Of a stretch of DNA of 64,000 nt, positions 43,941 through 54,057 are shown piece by piece (within the stretch, counting starts at the first letter, position 1; the number at the start of each line of letters is the position of its first letter). The DNA is from Holophagae bacterium (GTDB lineage: Bacteria > Acidobacteriota > Holophagae > Acanthopleuribacterales > Acanthopleuribacteraceae), in NCBI GenBank assembly GCA_030429565.1, contig JAUIFE010000013.1, forward strand, positions 151,620 to 215,619, given 5' to 3'. Made by a program: the position numbers and the translations under genes. The notes below the pieces were generated by a model, which saw nothing but the letters and a program-made list of their open reading frames with translations, did no database searches and was not told the origin of the DNA.

Positions 43941-46391
43941 ATGAGTTCACGTTACCAAGTGTTAGAGCAAATGTTTGAAGATGGTCGCGATCGCGGTTTG
44001 GTTCACCACTTCACGGAAGAAACCCAATTGAACGGCCGCGAGGTCACCGTTGACGGCAAGACATACATTAACTTTGGTTCGTGCAGCTACATGGGCCTCG
44101 AACAACATCCGGCCCTGATTGAAGGTGCCATTCAGGCCTTGGCCGACTACGGCACGCAGTTTTCCTCATCGCGCACCTACCTTTCGGTGGGGCTCTACAA
44201 ACAATTGGAACAGGAACTCAGCAACATGTTCGGGCAGCCTGCTTTGGTTACGGCCAGCACCACCTTGGGCCACCTGTCGGCGCTGCCGGTGTTGGTGGAA
44301 GACGACGATGCCGTGATACTCGACATGCAGGTTCACTCCAGCGTGCAAATGGCTTGTGAGATGTTAAAGGCGCGCGGCGTGACCGTTTCCGTGATTCGCC
44401 ACAACGACATGAACCAGCTCGAACGCAAGGTGCGTGAATTGCGCGGCAAACACCGTAGAATTTGGTACCTCGCCGACGGTGTTTACTCCATGTACGGCGA
44501 CGTTGCGCCGCTTGACCACTTAACCGCGCTCATGGACACCTATGAAAGCTTGCACCTCTACATTGACGACGCCCATGGCATGAGCTGGGCGGGTGCCGGC
44601 GGGACCGGTTATGTGCGCTCGCAAATCGAGCACCACCCCAAAATGGTGTTGGCGGTTTCGCTGAACAAAGCCTTCGCCAGTGCGGGTGGCTGTCTGTTGT
44701 TTGCCGATCAAACCCAACGCAACCGTGTCCGGGATTTGGGTGGTACCATGATTTTCTCGGGCCCGATTCAACCGCCTATGTTGGGGGCGGCCTTGGCTTC
44801 GGCTAAGTTACACCAGTCGGAAGCGTTTAGGACCTACCAAGCCGAGCTGGCCGATTTAACCGCGCACATGAATCAGCGTTTGCGCGAGGCAGGATTACCG
44901 CAGTTCGAAATCTGTGACTCGCCGCTGTTTTTTATCCCGGTCGGCTTGCCACGCATTGTTTACACCTTCATTGATCGCCTCAAGGCCGACGGCTTTTTCA
45001 TCAACCCGGCGACCTTCCCCGCGGTGCCGATGCGGCGCGGCGGGCTGCGTTTCATGGTGAATCGCAACCTGACCAAAGCGGATATCGATGCGTTGGTGGC
45101 GGCGATTGCCCATCACTATCCGCGGGTCTTGGCCGAGGAAGGGTCCTCGCTGGAAGCCGTCGCCAAAACCTTTCGTATCCCGGCGATTCGTTTGGCCGGG
45201 GGCAATGCGGCGACGATTGCCGCCTCCGCCGGCAGCCTCGCGGTTGTTTGTGAAACCTCGATTGCCGCCCTTGATTGGGACGAGTGGGACGGTACGATGG
45301 CGGCGCGCGGTTCGATGACGGCGGAGAATTTGGATCAGTTGGAACGCATTTTTAATCCAGCGCAACAGCCGGAAAATCGCTGGGACTTCCACTATTTCCA
45401 AGTCCGCGACAACCAAGGTCGCTTGGTGCTTTCAACCTTCTTCACCGTCGCCCTTTTGAAAGACGATATGTTCGCCTCGGCGGCGGTTTCACGTCGGGTT
45501 GAGGCCTGCCGCGAAACGGATCCGTTCTACCTCACTTCGCGGTGCTTGATGCTGGGTTGCCCAATTACCAAAGGGAACCATCTCTATTTGGATGAGGCGC
45601 ATCCCGAGTGGCAGAAGGCGCTGTCCCTGTTGCTGGACGAATTCCGCAATGTGGCCGAGCAACGCGACTGCAACCAAATGTTTTTGCGCGACTTCGACGC
45701 AACCGACGACGCCCGCTTGAGCAAGTGGTTTTTGGATAACGGTTTCGTGCGCCAAAGTCTGCCGATGGTCAACAAGGTACAGCGACTGGATTGGACCGAC
45801 CGCGACGATTACCTGGCGCGCCTTGGCCAAAAATACCGCTACAACGTGCGCAAAGAAATCTTGCGCCATGAGGACCAATTCGCGATCAGTTACGAAAAGT
45901 GTGCCACCGAGCAGGAGATTCTCGATTGTTACCAGCTCTACTTAAATGTCTTTAACCAGGCCTTCGAGATGAATGTGTTCCGCTTACCGTTGGAATTTTT
46001 TGAAATGGCCTGCACCCATGAGGCTTACGACGTCATGCGGCTGTACTTGGTCGACGAAAACGGTCGGCGCGGCGAGAAGCCGGTTGGGGTCATGTTCTCG
46101 CATGTGCGCGACGGGTTGTATTCGGCCCTGATTGTCGGGTTGGATTACCGCGTCGTGCGCAGCCACGGCGTCTATAAACAAGCCTTGTTTCAGACCGTGC
46201 AGCGAGCGCGGGCGTTGAACTGCAAGGTGGTGGATTTGGCTTACACGGCGGACTTGGAAAAGAAAAAGGTGGGTGCGCGACCCGAGCCAGTGTACGGGTA
46301 TGTGCAGGTCTTCGACCACTACAACTACGCGGTGCTCGAGAGTTTTGCCAAGGATGCGACAGCGCCGAGCCTCAAGGCGAGTTCGCGATGA
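43941..46391 (+). CDS. fused alpha-oxoamine synthase / GNAT-type acyltransferase
   Basis: An 816-residue two-enzyme protein; ATG 43941 lies eight bases after GGAG. Residues 1-405 are a PLP-dependent alpha-oxoamine synthase of the BioF/CqsA/serine-palmitoyltransferase family, with GSCSYMGLEQHP, the cofactor motif YIDDAHGMSW (His212) and the Schiff-base Lys243 in SLNKAFASAGG. Such enzymes condense an amino acid with an acyl thioester and release CO2. Residues about 425-800 look like a FemAB/BioF2-like GNAT acyltransferase (KYRYNVRKEILRHE, GVYKQALFQTVQRARALNCKVVDL). A fusion of this type could make a long-chain base and then N-acylate it, giving a ceramide-like lipid. That product is inference; a signal-molecule synthase of CqsA type is the alternative. 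Confidence 0.88.
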   Translation: MSSRYQVLEQMFEDGRDRGLVHHFTEETQLNGREVTVDGKTYINFGSCSYMGLEQHPALIEGAIQALADYGTQFSSSRTYLSVGLYKQLEQELSNMFGQPALVTASTTLGHLSALPVLVEDDDAVILDMQVHSSVQMACEMLKARGVTVSVIRHNDMNQLERKVRELRGKHRRIWYLADGVYSMYGDVAPLDHLTALMDTYESLHLYIDDAHGMSWAGAGGTGYVRSQIEHHPKMVLAVSLNKAFASAGGCLLFADQTQRNRVRDLGGTMIFSGPIQPPMLGAALASAKLHQSEAFRTYQAELADLTAHMNQRLREAGLPQFEICDSPLFFIPVGLPRIVYTFIDRLKADGFFINPATFPAVPMRRGGLRFMVNRNLTKADIDALVAAIAHHYPRVLAEEGSSLEAVAKTFRIPAIRLAGGNAATIAASAGSLAVVCETSIAALDWDEWDGTMAARGSMTAENLDQLERIFNPAQQPENRWDFHYFQVRDNQGRLVLSTFFTVALLKDDMFASAAVSRRVEACRETDPFYLTSRCLMLGCPITKGNHLYLDEAHPEWQKALSLLLDEFRNVAEQRDCNQMFLRDFDATDDARLSKWFLDNGFVRQSLPMVNKVQRLDWTDRDDYLARLGQKYRYNVRKEILRHEDQFAISYEKCATEQEILDCYQLYLNVFNQAFEMNVFRLPLEFFEMACTHEAYDVMRLYLVDENGRRGEKPVGVMFSHVRDGLYSALIVGLDYRVVRSHGVYKQALFQTVQRARALNCKVVDLAYTADLEKKKVGARPEPVYGYVQVFDHYNYAVLESFAKDATAPSLKASSR

Positions 46392-46484
46392 ACTTCTTCG
46401 ACCCTCGCGATCCCTTCTGAATACTTTTTAAAACTAAATTACCGCAATTATTCCAGTTGTTCAGCCAGAACGATTGGGGTTTCG

Positions 46485-46518
46485 CCCCGGAGTCCCCTGA
46501 AGGTCCGGGGCTTTTTTT
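46485..46518 (+). terminator. Rho-independent terminator of the oxoamine-synthase fusion gene
   Basis: Stem CCCCGGA/TCCGGGG (46485-46491 with 46504-46510) is followed by CTTTTTTT. Confidence 0.88.
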
Positions 46519-46534
46519 ATGGGAACCTGCCGCC

Positions 46535-46573
46535 AAAAGAAAAGCGGACACGGGAGACCTGACCCATGTCCGC
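46535..46573 (-). terminator. Rho-independent terminator, minus strand
   Basis: On the minus strand GCGGACATGGG pairs with CCCGTGTCCGC (one mismatch), followed by TTTTCTTTT. It should end the EF-Tu paralogue transcript. Confidence 0.8.
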
Positions 46574-46587
46574 TGATTCGGTTTGGC

Positions 46588-46610
46588 GCACGTGGTTTCG
46601 AAACACGTGC
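46588..46610. repeat. inverted repeat GCACGTG...CACGTGC
   Basis: Seven-base arms flank a loop that itself contains TTTCGAAA. No T-run follows, so it is not an ordinary terminator. Confidence 0.55.
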
Positions 46611-46616
46611 CGGGAC

Positions 46617-46645
46617 GAAGTGTGGTAGAGACACTTCTTGTTTTT
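46617..46645 (+). terminator. hairpin with T-tract
   Basis: GAAGTGT/ACACTTC arms with loop GGTAGAG are followed by TTGTTTTT on the plus strand. It would be a second plus-strand terminator guarding the 3' side of the EF-Tu gene. Confidence 0.55.
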
Positions 46646-46675
46646 GAGATGACGTTTTTGGTGGATTCTCGGGGT

Positions 46676-46727
46676 GGCCGAGCGGGCGGGCGCGTGGTTT
46701 TCCAACACGGGCGCACCACACTCGGCC
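46676..46727. repeat. long inverted repeat just after the EF-Tu paralogue stop
   Basis: GGCCGAG (46676-46682) pairs with CTCGGCC (46721-46727), with further weak pairing inside. It looks tRNA-like at first sight but lacks a T-arm. Confidence 0.4.
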
Positions 46728-46735
46728 GAAGGCGT

Positions 46736-47920
<1,185 letters not shown>

Positions 47921-48290
47921 GGGTTCCTCCTTGTTTATCGCGGTCGGACCGGCGTCCGGGCACGAGGTCCCGTTACGCTTGATCGGGGTTAGCGATAAAC
48001 ATTTTGTATAACTATGATTCTAAATGGAGACATACTAATGTCGTGCCGCCGTCGGGACAACCCGAGCGGCTGCCGGCATTGTGTTAGAAACGGAAATTTC
48101 GAGGATCGATCAAGCCATGGCACGCCAAACCTTGTTCCGTTGAGCGGAAGCGTCGGCGGCGGCGAGCCTCACCAAACGAAGGCGTGGCGGGCGCCATAAG
48201 CGGTGCTCGTTGCGTTGCGAAGATACAGCGAGGCCGCTTCTAAAGCTTTGGCGAACAGGCGTTTAAGGAGTTTTGGTGCGGGCCCAAAAA

Positions 48291-48320
48291 GAAAAAGGGG
48301 AGCAGTTGCCCCCCTTTTTC
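48291..48320 (-). terminator. strong, near-symmetric Rho-independent terminator
   Basis: Ten-base perfect arms GAAAAAGGGG/CCCCTTTTTC enclose a ten-base loop. On the minus strand the stem is followed by more T's (TTTTTCTTTTT), so it probably ends the YqcI/YcgG-family gene transcript. Confidence 0.82.
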
Positions 48321-48557
48321 GATCAATCGTTTGGTGTCGCTTTAGGCGATCATCAGCGGGGGCTGATCAGCAAATAGCCATACGGCATCCGACGAAGCGT
48401 CGGATGAAACCAAAAGTGATGCTGATGAAAAACGTGAAAAGCGCATGGCTAAACCCCGTGAAAAATATAAGACAGTTGTAAGTTAGCCTTGTTGCTAACC
48501 AAAGTCAAGTGATCGTTTTACTTTAAATTAAAATGATGTCATATTGAGGTGTTTTCT

Positions 48558-48602
48558 ACCTAAACTGAGCGATTCTTGGCGGCGAAATCGCTTAGTTTAG
48601 GT
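48558..48602. repeat. dispersed palindromic intergenic repeat, intact copy
   Basis: Seventeen-base arms ACCTAAACTGAGCGATT and AATCGCTTAGTTTAGGT pair with a single G-T, around an 11-base loop containing CTTGGCGGCG. Degenerate copies lie at 20384 and 56850. Confidence 0.85.
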
Positions 48603-48625
48603 TCTAGAATGTGTTGTCAAAAAGC

Positions 48626-49411
48626 TTAGCTTTCTGATGGCTCTTGGGTGTCGCCTAGCGTGTCTTTCTTTTTCTTTTTTACCGCGAACGGCGGTTTCCA
48701 GTCGCCGGGATGGTGGACACCGCTGTATTGGCGAGCGTCCGAGGCGTCGCCGTAGTTGGTGAGGTTGGGATTGATCCCTTTTTGCAACTCGACCTCTTTT
48801 TTGCGAATCACGTTCTGGAAGCGGTCGAATTTGCCTTCGGTGCGCAGGTGTTGAAACATGTGGTGCGCGTTGAAGACCAGGGTCGGGTAGGCAAAACGGC
48901 GCGCGTAACGCGAGGCGGCCGGGTGCATGCCGACCACAAAAAAAGCGCGCCCGAAGAAGCTGTAAGAAAAATGTGGGTCGTCTGGATTGCTGCTCACGTT
49001 GCCGTCCCATTCCACCAAGTCGACTTCGTGTAGTCGTTGCAACTGGCGCCACATCAACGCTTCAAAGTGCTTTTCGCTGGTGGGGTGGGGTTTGTCGAAA
49101 CAGGCAATGAAGGTGTTAATTGAGCCTAGGCTCTCTTGGTCTTTCACGAACAACGCCAGATCGCGCGCCAAGCCCTCGGTGTCGGCGTCACCACCCATTT
49201 CCTCGTACAACGCAAAACGGTACATGTTGCTATTGACCGCCGATTTAGCGCCCACACAGGAAAACTGCGGCGAAAGGACCATGGTGCGAAACTGGGCGTG
49301 GATGAATTGCACGACTTCTTCGATGGGTTCGCCGGTAAGCTGGTTGACGAGGTGGCCCTTGGCGTTGGGCACCCCGTAGCAAATGTCGCTAATGCAGGTG
49401 GTGAGGTCCAT
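48626..49411 (-). CDS. YqcI/YcgG (GntA-like) family protein
   Basis: A 261-residue cytosolic protein with GGGAG before the ATG. It matches the YqcI/YcgG family over its length: the N-terminal FSCVGAKSAVNSNMYRFALY, then EKHFEALMWRQLQRLHEVD, VSSNPDDPHFSYSFFGRAFF, VVGMHPAASRYARRFAYPTL, VFNAHHMFQHLR and the C-terminal SDARQYSGVHHPGDWKPPF. One characterised member, GntA of guanitoxin synthesis, is a haem-dependent N-hydroxylase acting on a guanidino group. The Lys-rich tail (KKKKKD) is unusual. No guanitoxin-type biosynthetic genes are adjacent, so the substrate is open. It is followed by a palindromic repeat and a terminator, and appears monocistronic. Confidence 0.85.
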   Translation of the reverse strand: MDLTTCISDICYGVPNAKGHLVNQLTGEPIEEVVQFIHAQFRTMVLSPQFSCVGAKSAVNSNMYRFALYEEMGGDADTEGLARDLALFVKDQESLGSINTFIACFDKPHPTSEKHFEALMWRQLQRLHEVDLVEWDGNVSSNPDDPHFSYSFFGRAFFVVGMHPAASRYARRFAYPTLVFNAHHMFQHLRTEGKFDRFQNVIRKKEVELQKGINPNLTNYGDASDARQYSGVHHPGDWKPPFAVKKKKKDTLGDTQEPSES

Positions 49412-49606
49412 GTCTTCTCCCTATCATGGCGATCCATTTTTGCTTTTTAGGACCGGCGTTTGGCCGGGTCTTTGGGACCGCTGTGTGGGCTCGTGGCTTC
49501 CCGAATTTTGACCGGGATAGAGTTGTTAAAACGCTACATCCCAAACTACACAAGATAAGGAAAAACTGTCAAGAAACGATCGTGTCACTATGAGCATTGC
49601 CGGTGT

Positions 49607-50206
49607 TTAAACCCGTGGTGAAGTGATTTCATACAGGCGAATGCCGTCGACGGCGGAGGCTTGATCGGAGGCAATGCACAGGCCGGCCTCCTGAGCCAGT
49701 CCCGGCAGCCCGCCGTCGTCTTGAAAGGCACGGTAGGCACGGTAAACGCCGTTAAATAAGGCGTCGCATTCGTTGCGCAACCGGCCGCGTCGGGTTTTTG
49801 CCGGTGCCAACTCCGCCACCACCAGACGGTTGCTTACCGCGTGGATACGTTGCAGTGATTCGACCGCTTGGGGGCGCGGTAAAGGGTGCAAGCACAGTGT
49901 CATCGCCGCGAAATCGAATTGGGGCGTCAGGTCGGCCCGCATCTCGGCTGGGTCCTGCAAAAGAAAGTCCACATGACGGAAGTGGTCTTTTCGCAGGCGG
50001 CGGTGGGCGTGGCGTATGTGAAGGGGATCCAAGTCAATGCCGAGCCCGCGTTGAATTTTTGGGGCAATGCGAAACAGCCAATCACCCGAACGACAGCCCG
50101 CTTCTAAAACGGTCATTCCCTTTGCCGGCATGGTCGCCATTTGGCGACGTAACGGCGCCAGAAGGTGATCGGAAAAGGTGTATTGCATTGCGAACAGCGA
50201 AGACAT
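49607..50206 (-). CDS. class I SAM-dependent methyltransferase
   Basis: A 199-residue protein with AGGAG eight bases before the ATG. The SAM-binding motif I is VLEAGCRSGDWLFRIA (about residues 32-47), followed by acidic GIDLDPLHIRHA (motif II) and FDFAAMTLCLHPLPRP (motif IV). It is short but complete. The acceptor is unknown; the fold suggests a small-molecule methylase of the UbiE/Methyltransf_11 type. It lies 117 bp downstream of the TonB-receptor gene on the same strand and may belong to that transcript. Confidence 0.8.
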   Translation of the reverse strand: MSSLFAMQYTFSDHLLAPLRRQMATMPAKGMTVLEAGCRSGDWLFRIAPKIQRGLGIDLDPLHIRHAHRRLRKDHFRHVDFLLQDPAEMRADLTPQFDFAAMTLCLHPLPRPQAVESLQRIHAVSNRLVVAELAPAKTRRGRLRNECDALFNGVYRAYRAFQDDGGLPGLAQEAGLCIASDQASAVDGIRLYEITSPRV

Positions 50207-50323
50207 TGGTGGCGACTCCTACCCAGGATCCCGGCGACGGCGAACCGGCCGTTTTTCGGTCTATGGGTAGGTGGTCGGCTTGGGGCGAAATCCTTCGCCC
50301 GCTATCAAAAAAAGGGTGTCGGG

Positions 50324-53032
50324 TTACCAACGTCGCGTGGCGCCGAATGAGGGGATTAACGGCAACCAGAAATCCTCCGTGACGGTGGTCGTTACCGATC
50401 CGTCGGGTTGGATTTCAAAAGTATGATCGCGACAACATACGTTTTCTTTGCGCAGGATGTTGTTGATCTCCAAGAAGAAGTTCCAACCGCCGCGGCGGCG
50501 GGGGACGTAGTAACTGATGCGCATGTCGAGACGGGCAAAGCTGGGGCTGGCGGTGGCGTTGCGTTCGCCGTATACCGGCACGACCACGAGTTCGCCGGCT
50601 TGATTGGTTTGTGCCTCGCCCCACACGTCGGTCGTTGGCCAACCGCTGTGGCCCGCTGCCGCCAGATTGAGGTGCCAGCGTTTGTTCAGGGCGAAATTGA
50701 GGCCGAGCTGGAGCGCGTGACGTTGATCGCGGTTGCGGGCGAACCAATGACCGTCGATTTTTTCGCGACTGTGACCGAAGCTATACGAGGCCCAGGTCGA
50801 GGTTCGTTTGCCCGGGTTCGATTTGACAAACAGTTCAAAGCCGTAGGACTTGGCCGATTCGGGATCGACAAAAATACGGTCGTCTTCCGATTCGGGGAAA
50901 AGCGCGACCGGTGTGTAGCGGTTCTCGTAACGCGGGCGTGGATCGGCGACGTGCTTATAGTAGGCTTCACTGCGCAGGCGCCAACCACCGCGCAGGCCTT
51001 GGTCCCATGCGAGCACCACGTGTTGCGCCCTTTGGACTGGAAAAAACTCGGTTTCGCCGTCGGCCACGCCCAGCTCCGGTGTGCGTGGCGCTTGGTGGAA
51101 CAAACCCCAGGCAAACCGAAAGTTGGTGTGCTCGCGCGGTTGGTAACCCAGGTTGATGCGCGGGCTGATTTGGTGTGCATCGTCCTTCATATAGGACTGC
51201 CAGTCGTAGCGCAGGCCCATGTCGGTTTGCCACTTTTCACTCAGTTTTGCACGCACCGCCGCGAAGGTGTAGGCCTGCTCGCCTGACGGGCGCACCTGAA
51301 TGCTGCGGTCGAGCGAAACCGGCGCGCCCATGTCGCTGATTAAGGGTTCATTGCTGTAACCGACCGCCTGGTAATCGAAATCGGTGGATTGCGAGCGCAG
51401 CGCAATGCCGAAGCGCCAGTCAATGCTGTCGCTTTGACGCCAAGTGAGGTGTTGTTGAACCTCGAAAAATTCGGTTTCGCGCTGGTCGTTGAGACGATAA
51501 GAACCCTGGATCAGGCCGTTCGCGTCGTCGCGTTCCTGAATACCGGCCCGTTCTCGTTCCGCCACCGAGAATGCTGCCAAGGTGGTCATCGATACATTTT
51601 CATTCAGTTGGGCTTCCGCACGCAACCAGACATAGTTGTCGACCGACTTAAAATTGGCGTCGGTGACGTTGCCCAGCAAACGCGTGCCGAACAATCCGTC
51701 TTTTTCGTCGTAGCGAACCAGATCGTCAATCGCCAACAAGTTGAGCGAGAAGTCCCAGCGGGCATTGGGCGCGAAGGCCAATTTGACCAAAATATCGCGA
51801 AATTTAAACCGTTCATTGGTTGTGATTTGTTCTTCGCCGGTATCGGAATCGGTCACCGACAGATTGAAATTGAGATCGGCCAATTTATCGATGGCGCGAG
51901 CGATGTCCAGATAACCGTTGCGCGCCGAAACCAACCAGCGCCCGCGACCATCGGCGAAACGGTCGGAACTGCGCACGTGTGAGTTGAGAAAACTGACCCC
52001 CAATTCCGTTTGCCAAGGATCTTGGGGTTGTTTTGTTTTGAGGTCGATGACGCCGCTTAACGCGTTGCCGTACTCGGCCGGATACCCGCCTGCCAGAAAG
52101 GTGACCTCGTCAATGGCTTCGGAGTCGAACACGCTGAAGATGTTTTGCAGGTCCTTTAAATGGAAAGGGTCGTAGATCTCAATGCCGTCGAGCAGCACGA
52201 TGACTTCGTTTTCTTCGCCGCCGCGAATGGTGAACTTTGAGGAGAAGTCACCGCCGGCGGTACCGGGCAAACGCCCAATCGCGCGGTACAGATCGTCGGA
52301 CAAACGCGGCAACAGATCGATTTCTTCCTTGCTGAAGACCACTTGGCTTTCCGGGCCTTGACTGAGCAGGGTATAGGTACTGGGCGTGACCACTAACTTT
52401 TCCAACAAACGGGGAATGGGTGCGATTTCAATGTTGAAGTGATTGAAACGGTCGATGGTGCGCAACGTGACCGTTAACGGCAAAAAACCCTCGCGTTCGA
52501 GGGTTAGCGTTTTGGGCGGACCTTGCCGCCACGGCAGGATAAAGGCGCCGCGATCGTTGCTGATTACGACCCGATCGTCGTCCTTATCGGCAAAAACGCG
52601 GACCCCCGCGACGGGGCGTCCGCTTTCGCGATGGAGCACAGTGCCAAAGGTTTGCGGCTCGTATTTTAGGGCGGCTCGGTCGTTCTTTTTGACCACAATT
52701 AAGGTTTGCGACGGACCGTCGCGGACGGCCAGGCCATGTTGCGCCAAGACCTCCTTGAGGAAGGCCCGCCTTTGCGTCGGCGACATGGCTTCCAAGGATT
52801 TGTCGGCGGTGGCCGGCTGTTCGCGAACTTTCATGCGACGTTTCACGACCGCACTTGAAAAGACAATGTTGAGGTCGTACTCACGCAGATTCTTTAAGAC
52901 CTTGGTGACGGACGTGCCTTTCCAACGGCGTGGCTTGGCCGCGTCCTTGGCGATAAGCACGGGAGCGAACAGCGGCAGGAAGAGAAGGACGACGATGAGG
53001 GTACGAAAAGGGACAGACAAGCCAATGGGCAT
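50324..53032 (-). CDS. TonB-dependent receptor with N-terminal signalling (STN) domain
   Basis: A 902-residue outer-membrane receptor with signal segment TLIVVLLFLPLFAPVLIA. Residues about 35-115 are an STN domain (VTKVLKNLREYDLNIVFSS, ending QTLIVVKK), and 122-205 a carboxypeptidase-regulatory-like beta domain (GTVLHRESGRPVAGVRVFAD). The plug at about 210-335 has FTIRGGEENEVIVLLDGIEI and GGYPAEYGNALSGVIDLKT. The rest is a beta-barrel with alternating aromatic strands. STN domains pass an occupancy signal to a FecR-type protein. The ATG overlaps the TAA of the fecR gene (TAATG) and has GGAG upstream. The substrate (siderophore, glycan or other) cannot be inferred. Confidence 0.92.
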   Translation of the reverse strand: MPIGLSVPFRTLIVVLLFLPLFAPVLIAKDAAKPRRWKGTSVTKVLKNLREYDLNIVFSSAVVKRRMKVREQPATADKSLEAMSPTQRRAFLKEVLAQHGLAVRDGPSQTLIVVKKNDRAALKYEPQTFGTVLHRESGRPVAGVRVFADKDDDRVVISNDRGAFILPWRQGPPKTLTLEREGFLPLTVTLRTIDRFNHFNIEIAPIPRLLEKLVVTPSTYTLLSQGPESQVVFSKEEIDLLPRLSDDLYRAIGRLPGTAGGDFSSKFTIRGGEENEVIVLLDGIEIYDPFHLKDLQNIFSVFDSEAIDEVTFLAGGYPAEYGNALSGVIDLKTKQPQDPWQTELGVSFLNSHVRSSDRFADGRGRWLVSARNGYLDIARAIDKLADLNFNLSVTDSDTGEEQITTNERFKFRDILVKLAFAPNARWDFSLNLLAIDDLVRYDEKDGLFGTRLLGNVTDANFKSVDNYVWLRAEAQLNENVSMTTLAAFSVAERERAGIQERDDANGLIQGSYRLNDQRETEFFEVQQHLTWRQSDSIDWRFGIALRSQSTDFDYQAVGYSNEPLISDMGAPVSLDRSIQVRPSGEQAYTFAAVRAKLSEKWQTDMGLRYDWQSYMKDDAHQISPRINLGYQPREHTNFRFAWGLFHQAPRTPELGVADGETEFFPVQRAQHVVLAWDQGLRGGWRLRSEAYYKHVADPRPRYENRYTPVALFPESEDDRIFVDPESAKSYGFELFVKSNPGKRTSTWASYSFGHSREKIDGHWFARNRDQRHALQLGLNFALNKRWHLNLAAAGHSGWPTTDVWGEAQTNQAGELVVVPVYGERNATASPSFARLDMRISYYVPRRRGGWNFFLEINNILRKENVCCRDHTFEIQPDGSVTTTVTEDFWLPLIPSFGATRRW

Positions 53033-54057
53033 TACAGTTGTTCTCCAGGTGCTTCCTTGATGAGGATGGCGCCACCTTGATTTTCGTAGTCAAGGCCGCA
53101 GGCCGGTAGAACGACTTCGAGAAGGGTATCGGGAGAAAAGCCGGCAAATTCGCCGTTAATTTCGGTCAGACGATGTTGGGCGGCGTTGTCGGGTTGTTCA
53201 AAAACGATGGCCAATCCGCGTTCGCGCGCATACCAATCGAGGAAGAACCCGAGGTTTTTGCCTTCGAGTGCGGGGATTGGCGCGATACCGCTGACCCAGG
53301 CCCACGAGGCATCGTGAGCATCAATGGTGTTGTGTTGTAACACACCCGATGCGGTTAATCGAAGGTCGCTGCCTGCTTTTGCCGAAGTTTTGCTGTCGGC
53401 GTGGTCCAGCTCGATTTCCCCCTCGCGTACACGTACCCGCAAACCTTCGCCGTCCAAACGTACCTCAAACTGGGTTCCGATGTCGCGCACCGAGCCAAGG
53501 TTGGTGTGAACCCGAATTGATTGCTGCTGTTGCGTCGCATCGGTAGCAGAGGATGCGTAAATCGCGCCCTGTTCCAAGGTAAGGTTTGAGCCGTCTTGGT
53601 AAACCAAACGCGAGGCTTGATCGAGGCGCAGCGACATGCCGTTGGGCAAGCGCACTGCCAGGCGTTCACCTGCGCCGGAAATGATCACGGCGCCCTGCGG
53701 TAACTCATCGCCCACCGCCAACAAATGATTGTTGGCGGTTTCCTGACCGGCTAACTGCAAGAAAACGGCGCCTTCGACGCGTTCAACCACCGCACCGGAT
53801 GTGTCGGGCGGCGTGATTGCCTGGCGTGGCACCATGATTGCGAACAGCCACACTGCCGCCGCCGCGACAAGGGTGCCAAAGCCCGCACCGTAACGCAAAC
53901 GCATCCGACGTTGTCGGCGCGCCACGTTTGCTTGCCAGTGCTGTTGCACATCGGCTCGTACACGGGCGGTCTGGTCCTCATCGGGTTCCTTGGGGACACC
54001 CGCCGTGCGCAGCAATTGGCCGAGTGCATCGAGGTCGTTGGAATCGGGATGATTCAT
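53032..54057 (-). CDS. FecR-type anti-sigma / transmembrane signalling protein
   Basis: A 341-residue inner-membrane protein. The N-terminal 60 residues are cytosolic and charged. One membrane helix at about 58-76 (GTLVAAAAVWLFAIMV) is followed by a periplasmic FecR domain at about 95-240 (GAVIISGAGERLAVRLPNGM, VHTNLGSVRDIGTQFEVRL, VRVREGEIEL). The C-terminus at about 270-335 resembles an STN/DUF4974 domain (LDWYARERGLAIVFEQ, LLEVVLPACGLDYENQG). It would hold the ECF sigma factor inactive until the receptor signals. It overlaps the sigma gene by four bases (ATGA) and has GGAGG before the start. Confidence 0.92.
   Translation of the reverse strand: MNHPDSNDLDALGQLLRTAGVPKEPDEDQTARVRADVQQHWQANVARRQRRMRLRYGAGFGTLVAAAAVWLFAIMVPRQAITPPDTSGAVVERVEGAVFLQLAGQETANNHLLAVGDELPQGAVIISGAGERLAVRLPNGMSLRLDQASRLVYQDGSNLTLEQGAIYASSATDATQQQQSIRVHTNLGSVRDIGTQFEVRLDGEGLRVRVREGEIELDHADSKTSAKAGSDLRLTASGVLQHNTIDAHDASWAWVSGIAPIPALEGKNLGFFLDWYARERGLAIVFEQPDNAAQHRLTEINGEFAGFSPDTLLEVVLPACGLDYENQGGAILIKEAPGEQL

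Larger units (their letters stand above)
46392..46735. other. convergent intergenic region rich in hairpins
   Basis: Between the convergent oxoamine-synthase gene and the EF-Tu paralogue lie five stem-loops within 250 bp. Two are clear terminators, one for each strand. The others (46588-46610, 46617-46637, 46676-46727) have no assigned role. Confidence 0.6.
47921..48625. other. intergenic region upstream of the EF-Tu paralogue
   Basis: About 700 bp holding the EF-Tu leader and promoter (not resolved), a bidirectional terminator hairpin at 48291-48320 and an intact palindromic repeat at 48558-48602. Small plus-strand frames (48014-48199, 48203-48481) have no ribosome sites and one crosses the terminator, so I do not call them genes. 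Confidence 0.5.

Noticed and set aside
46670..46735. tRNA-like string GGTGGCCGAGCGGGCGG with distant complementary arms
   Set aside because: It resembles the D-arm of class II tRNAs, but there is no T-arm (GTTCGANNC), no matching acceptor stem and no plausible anticodon stem on either strand.
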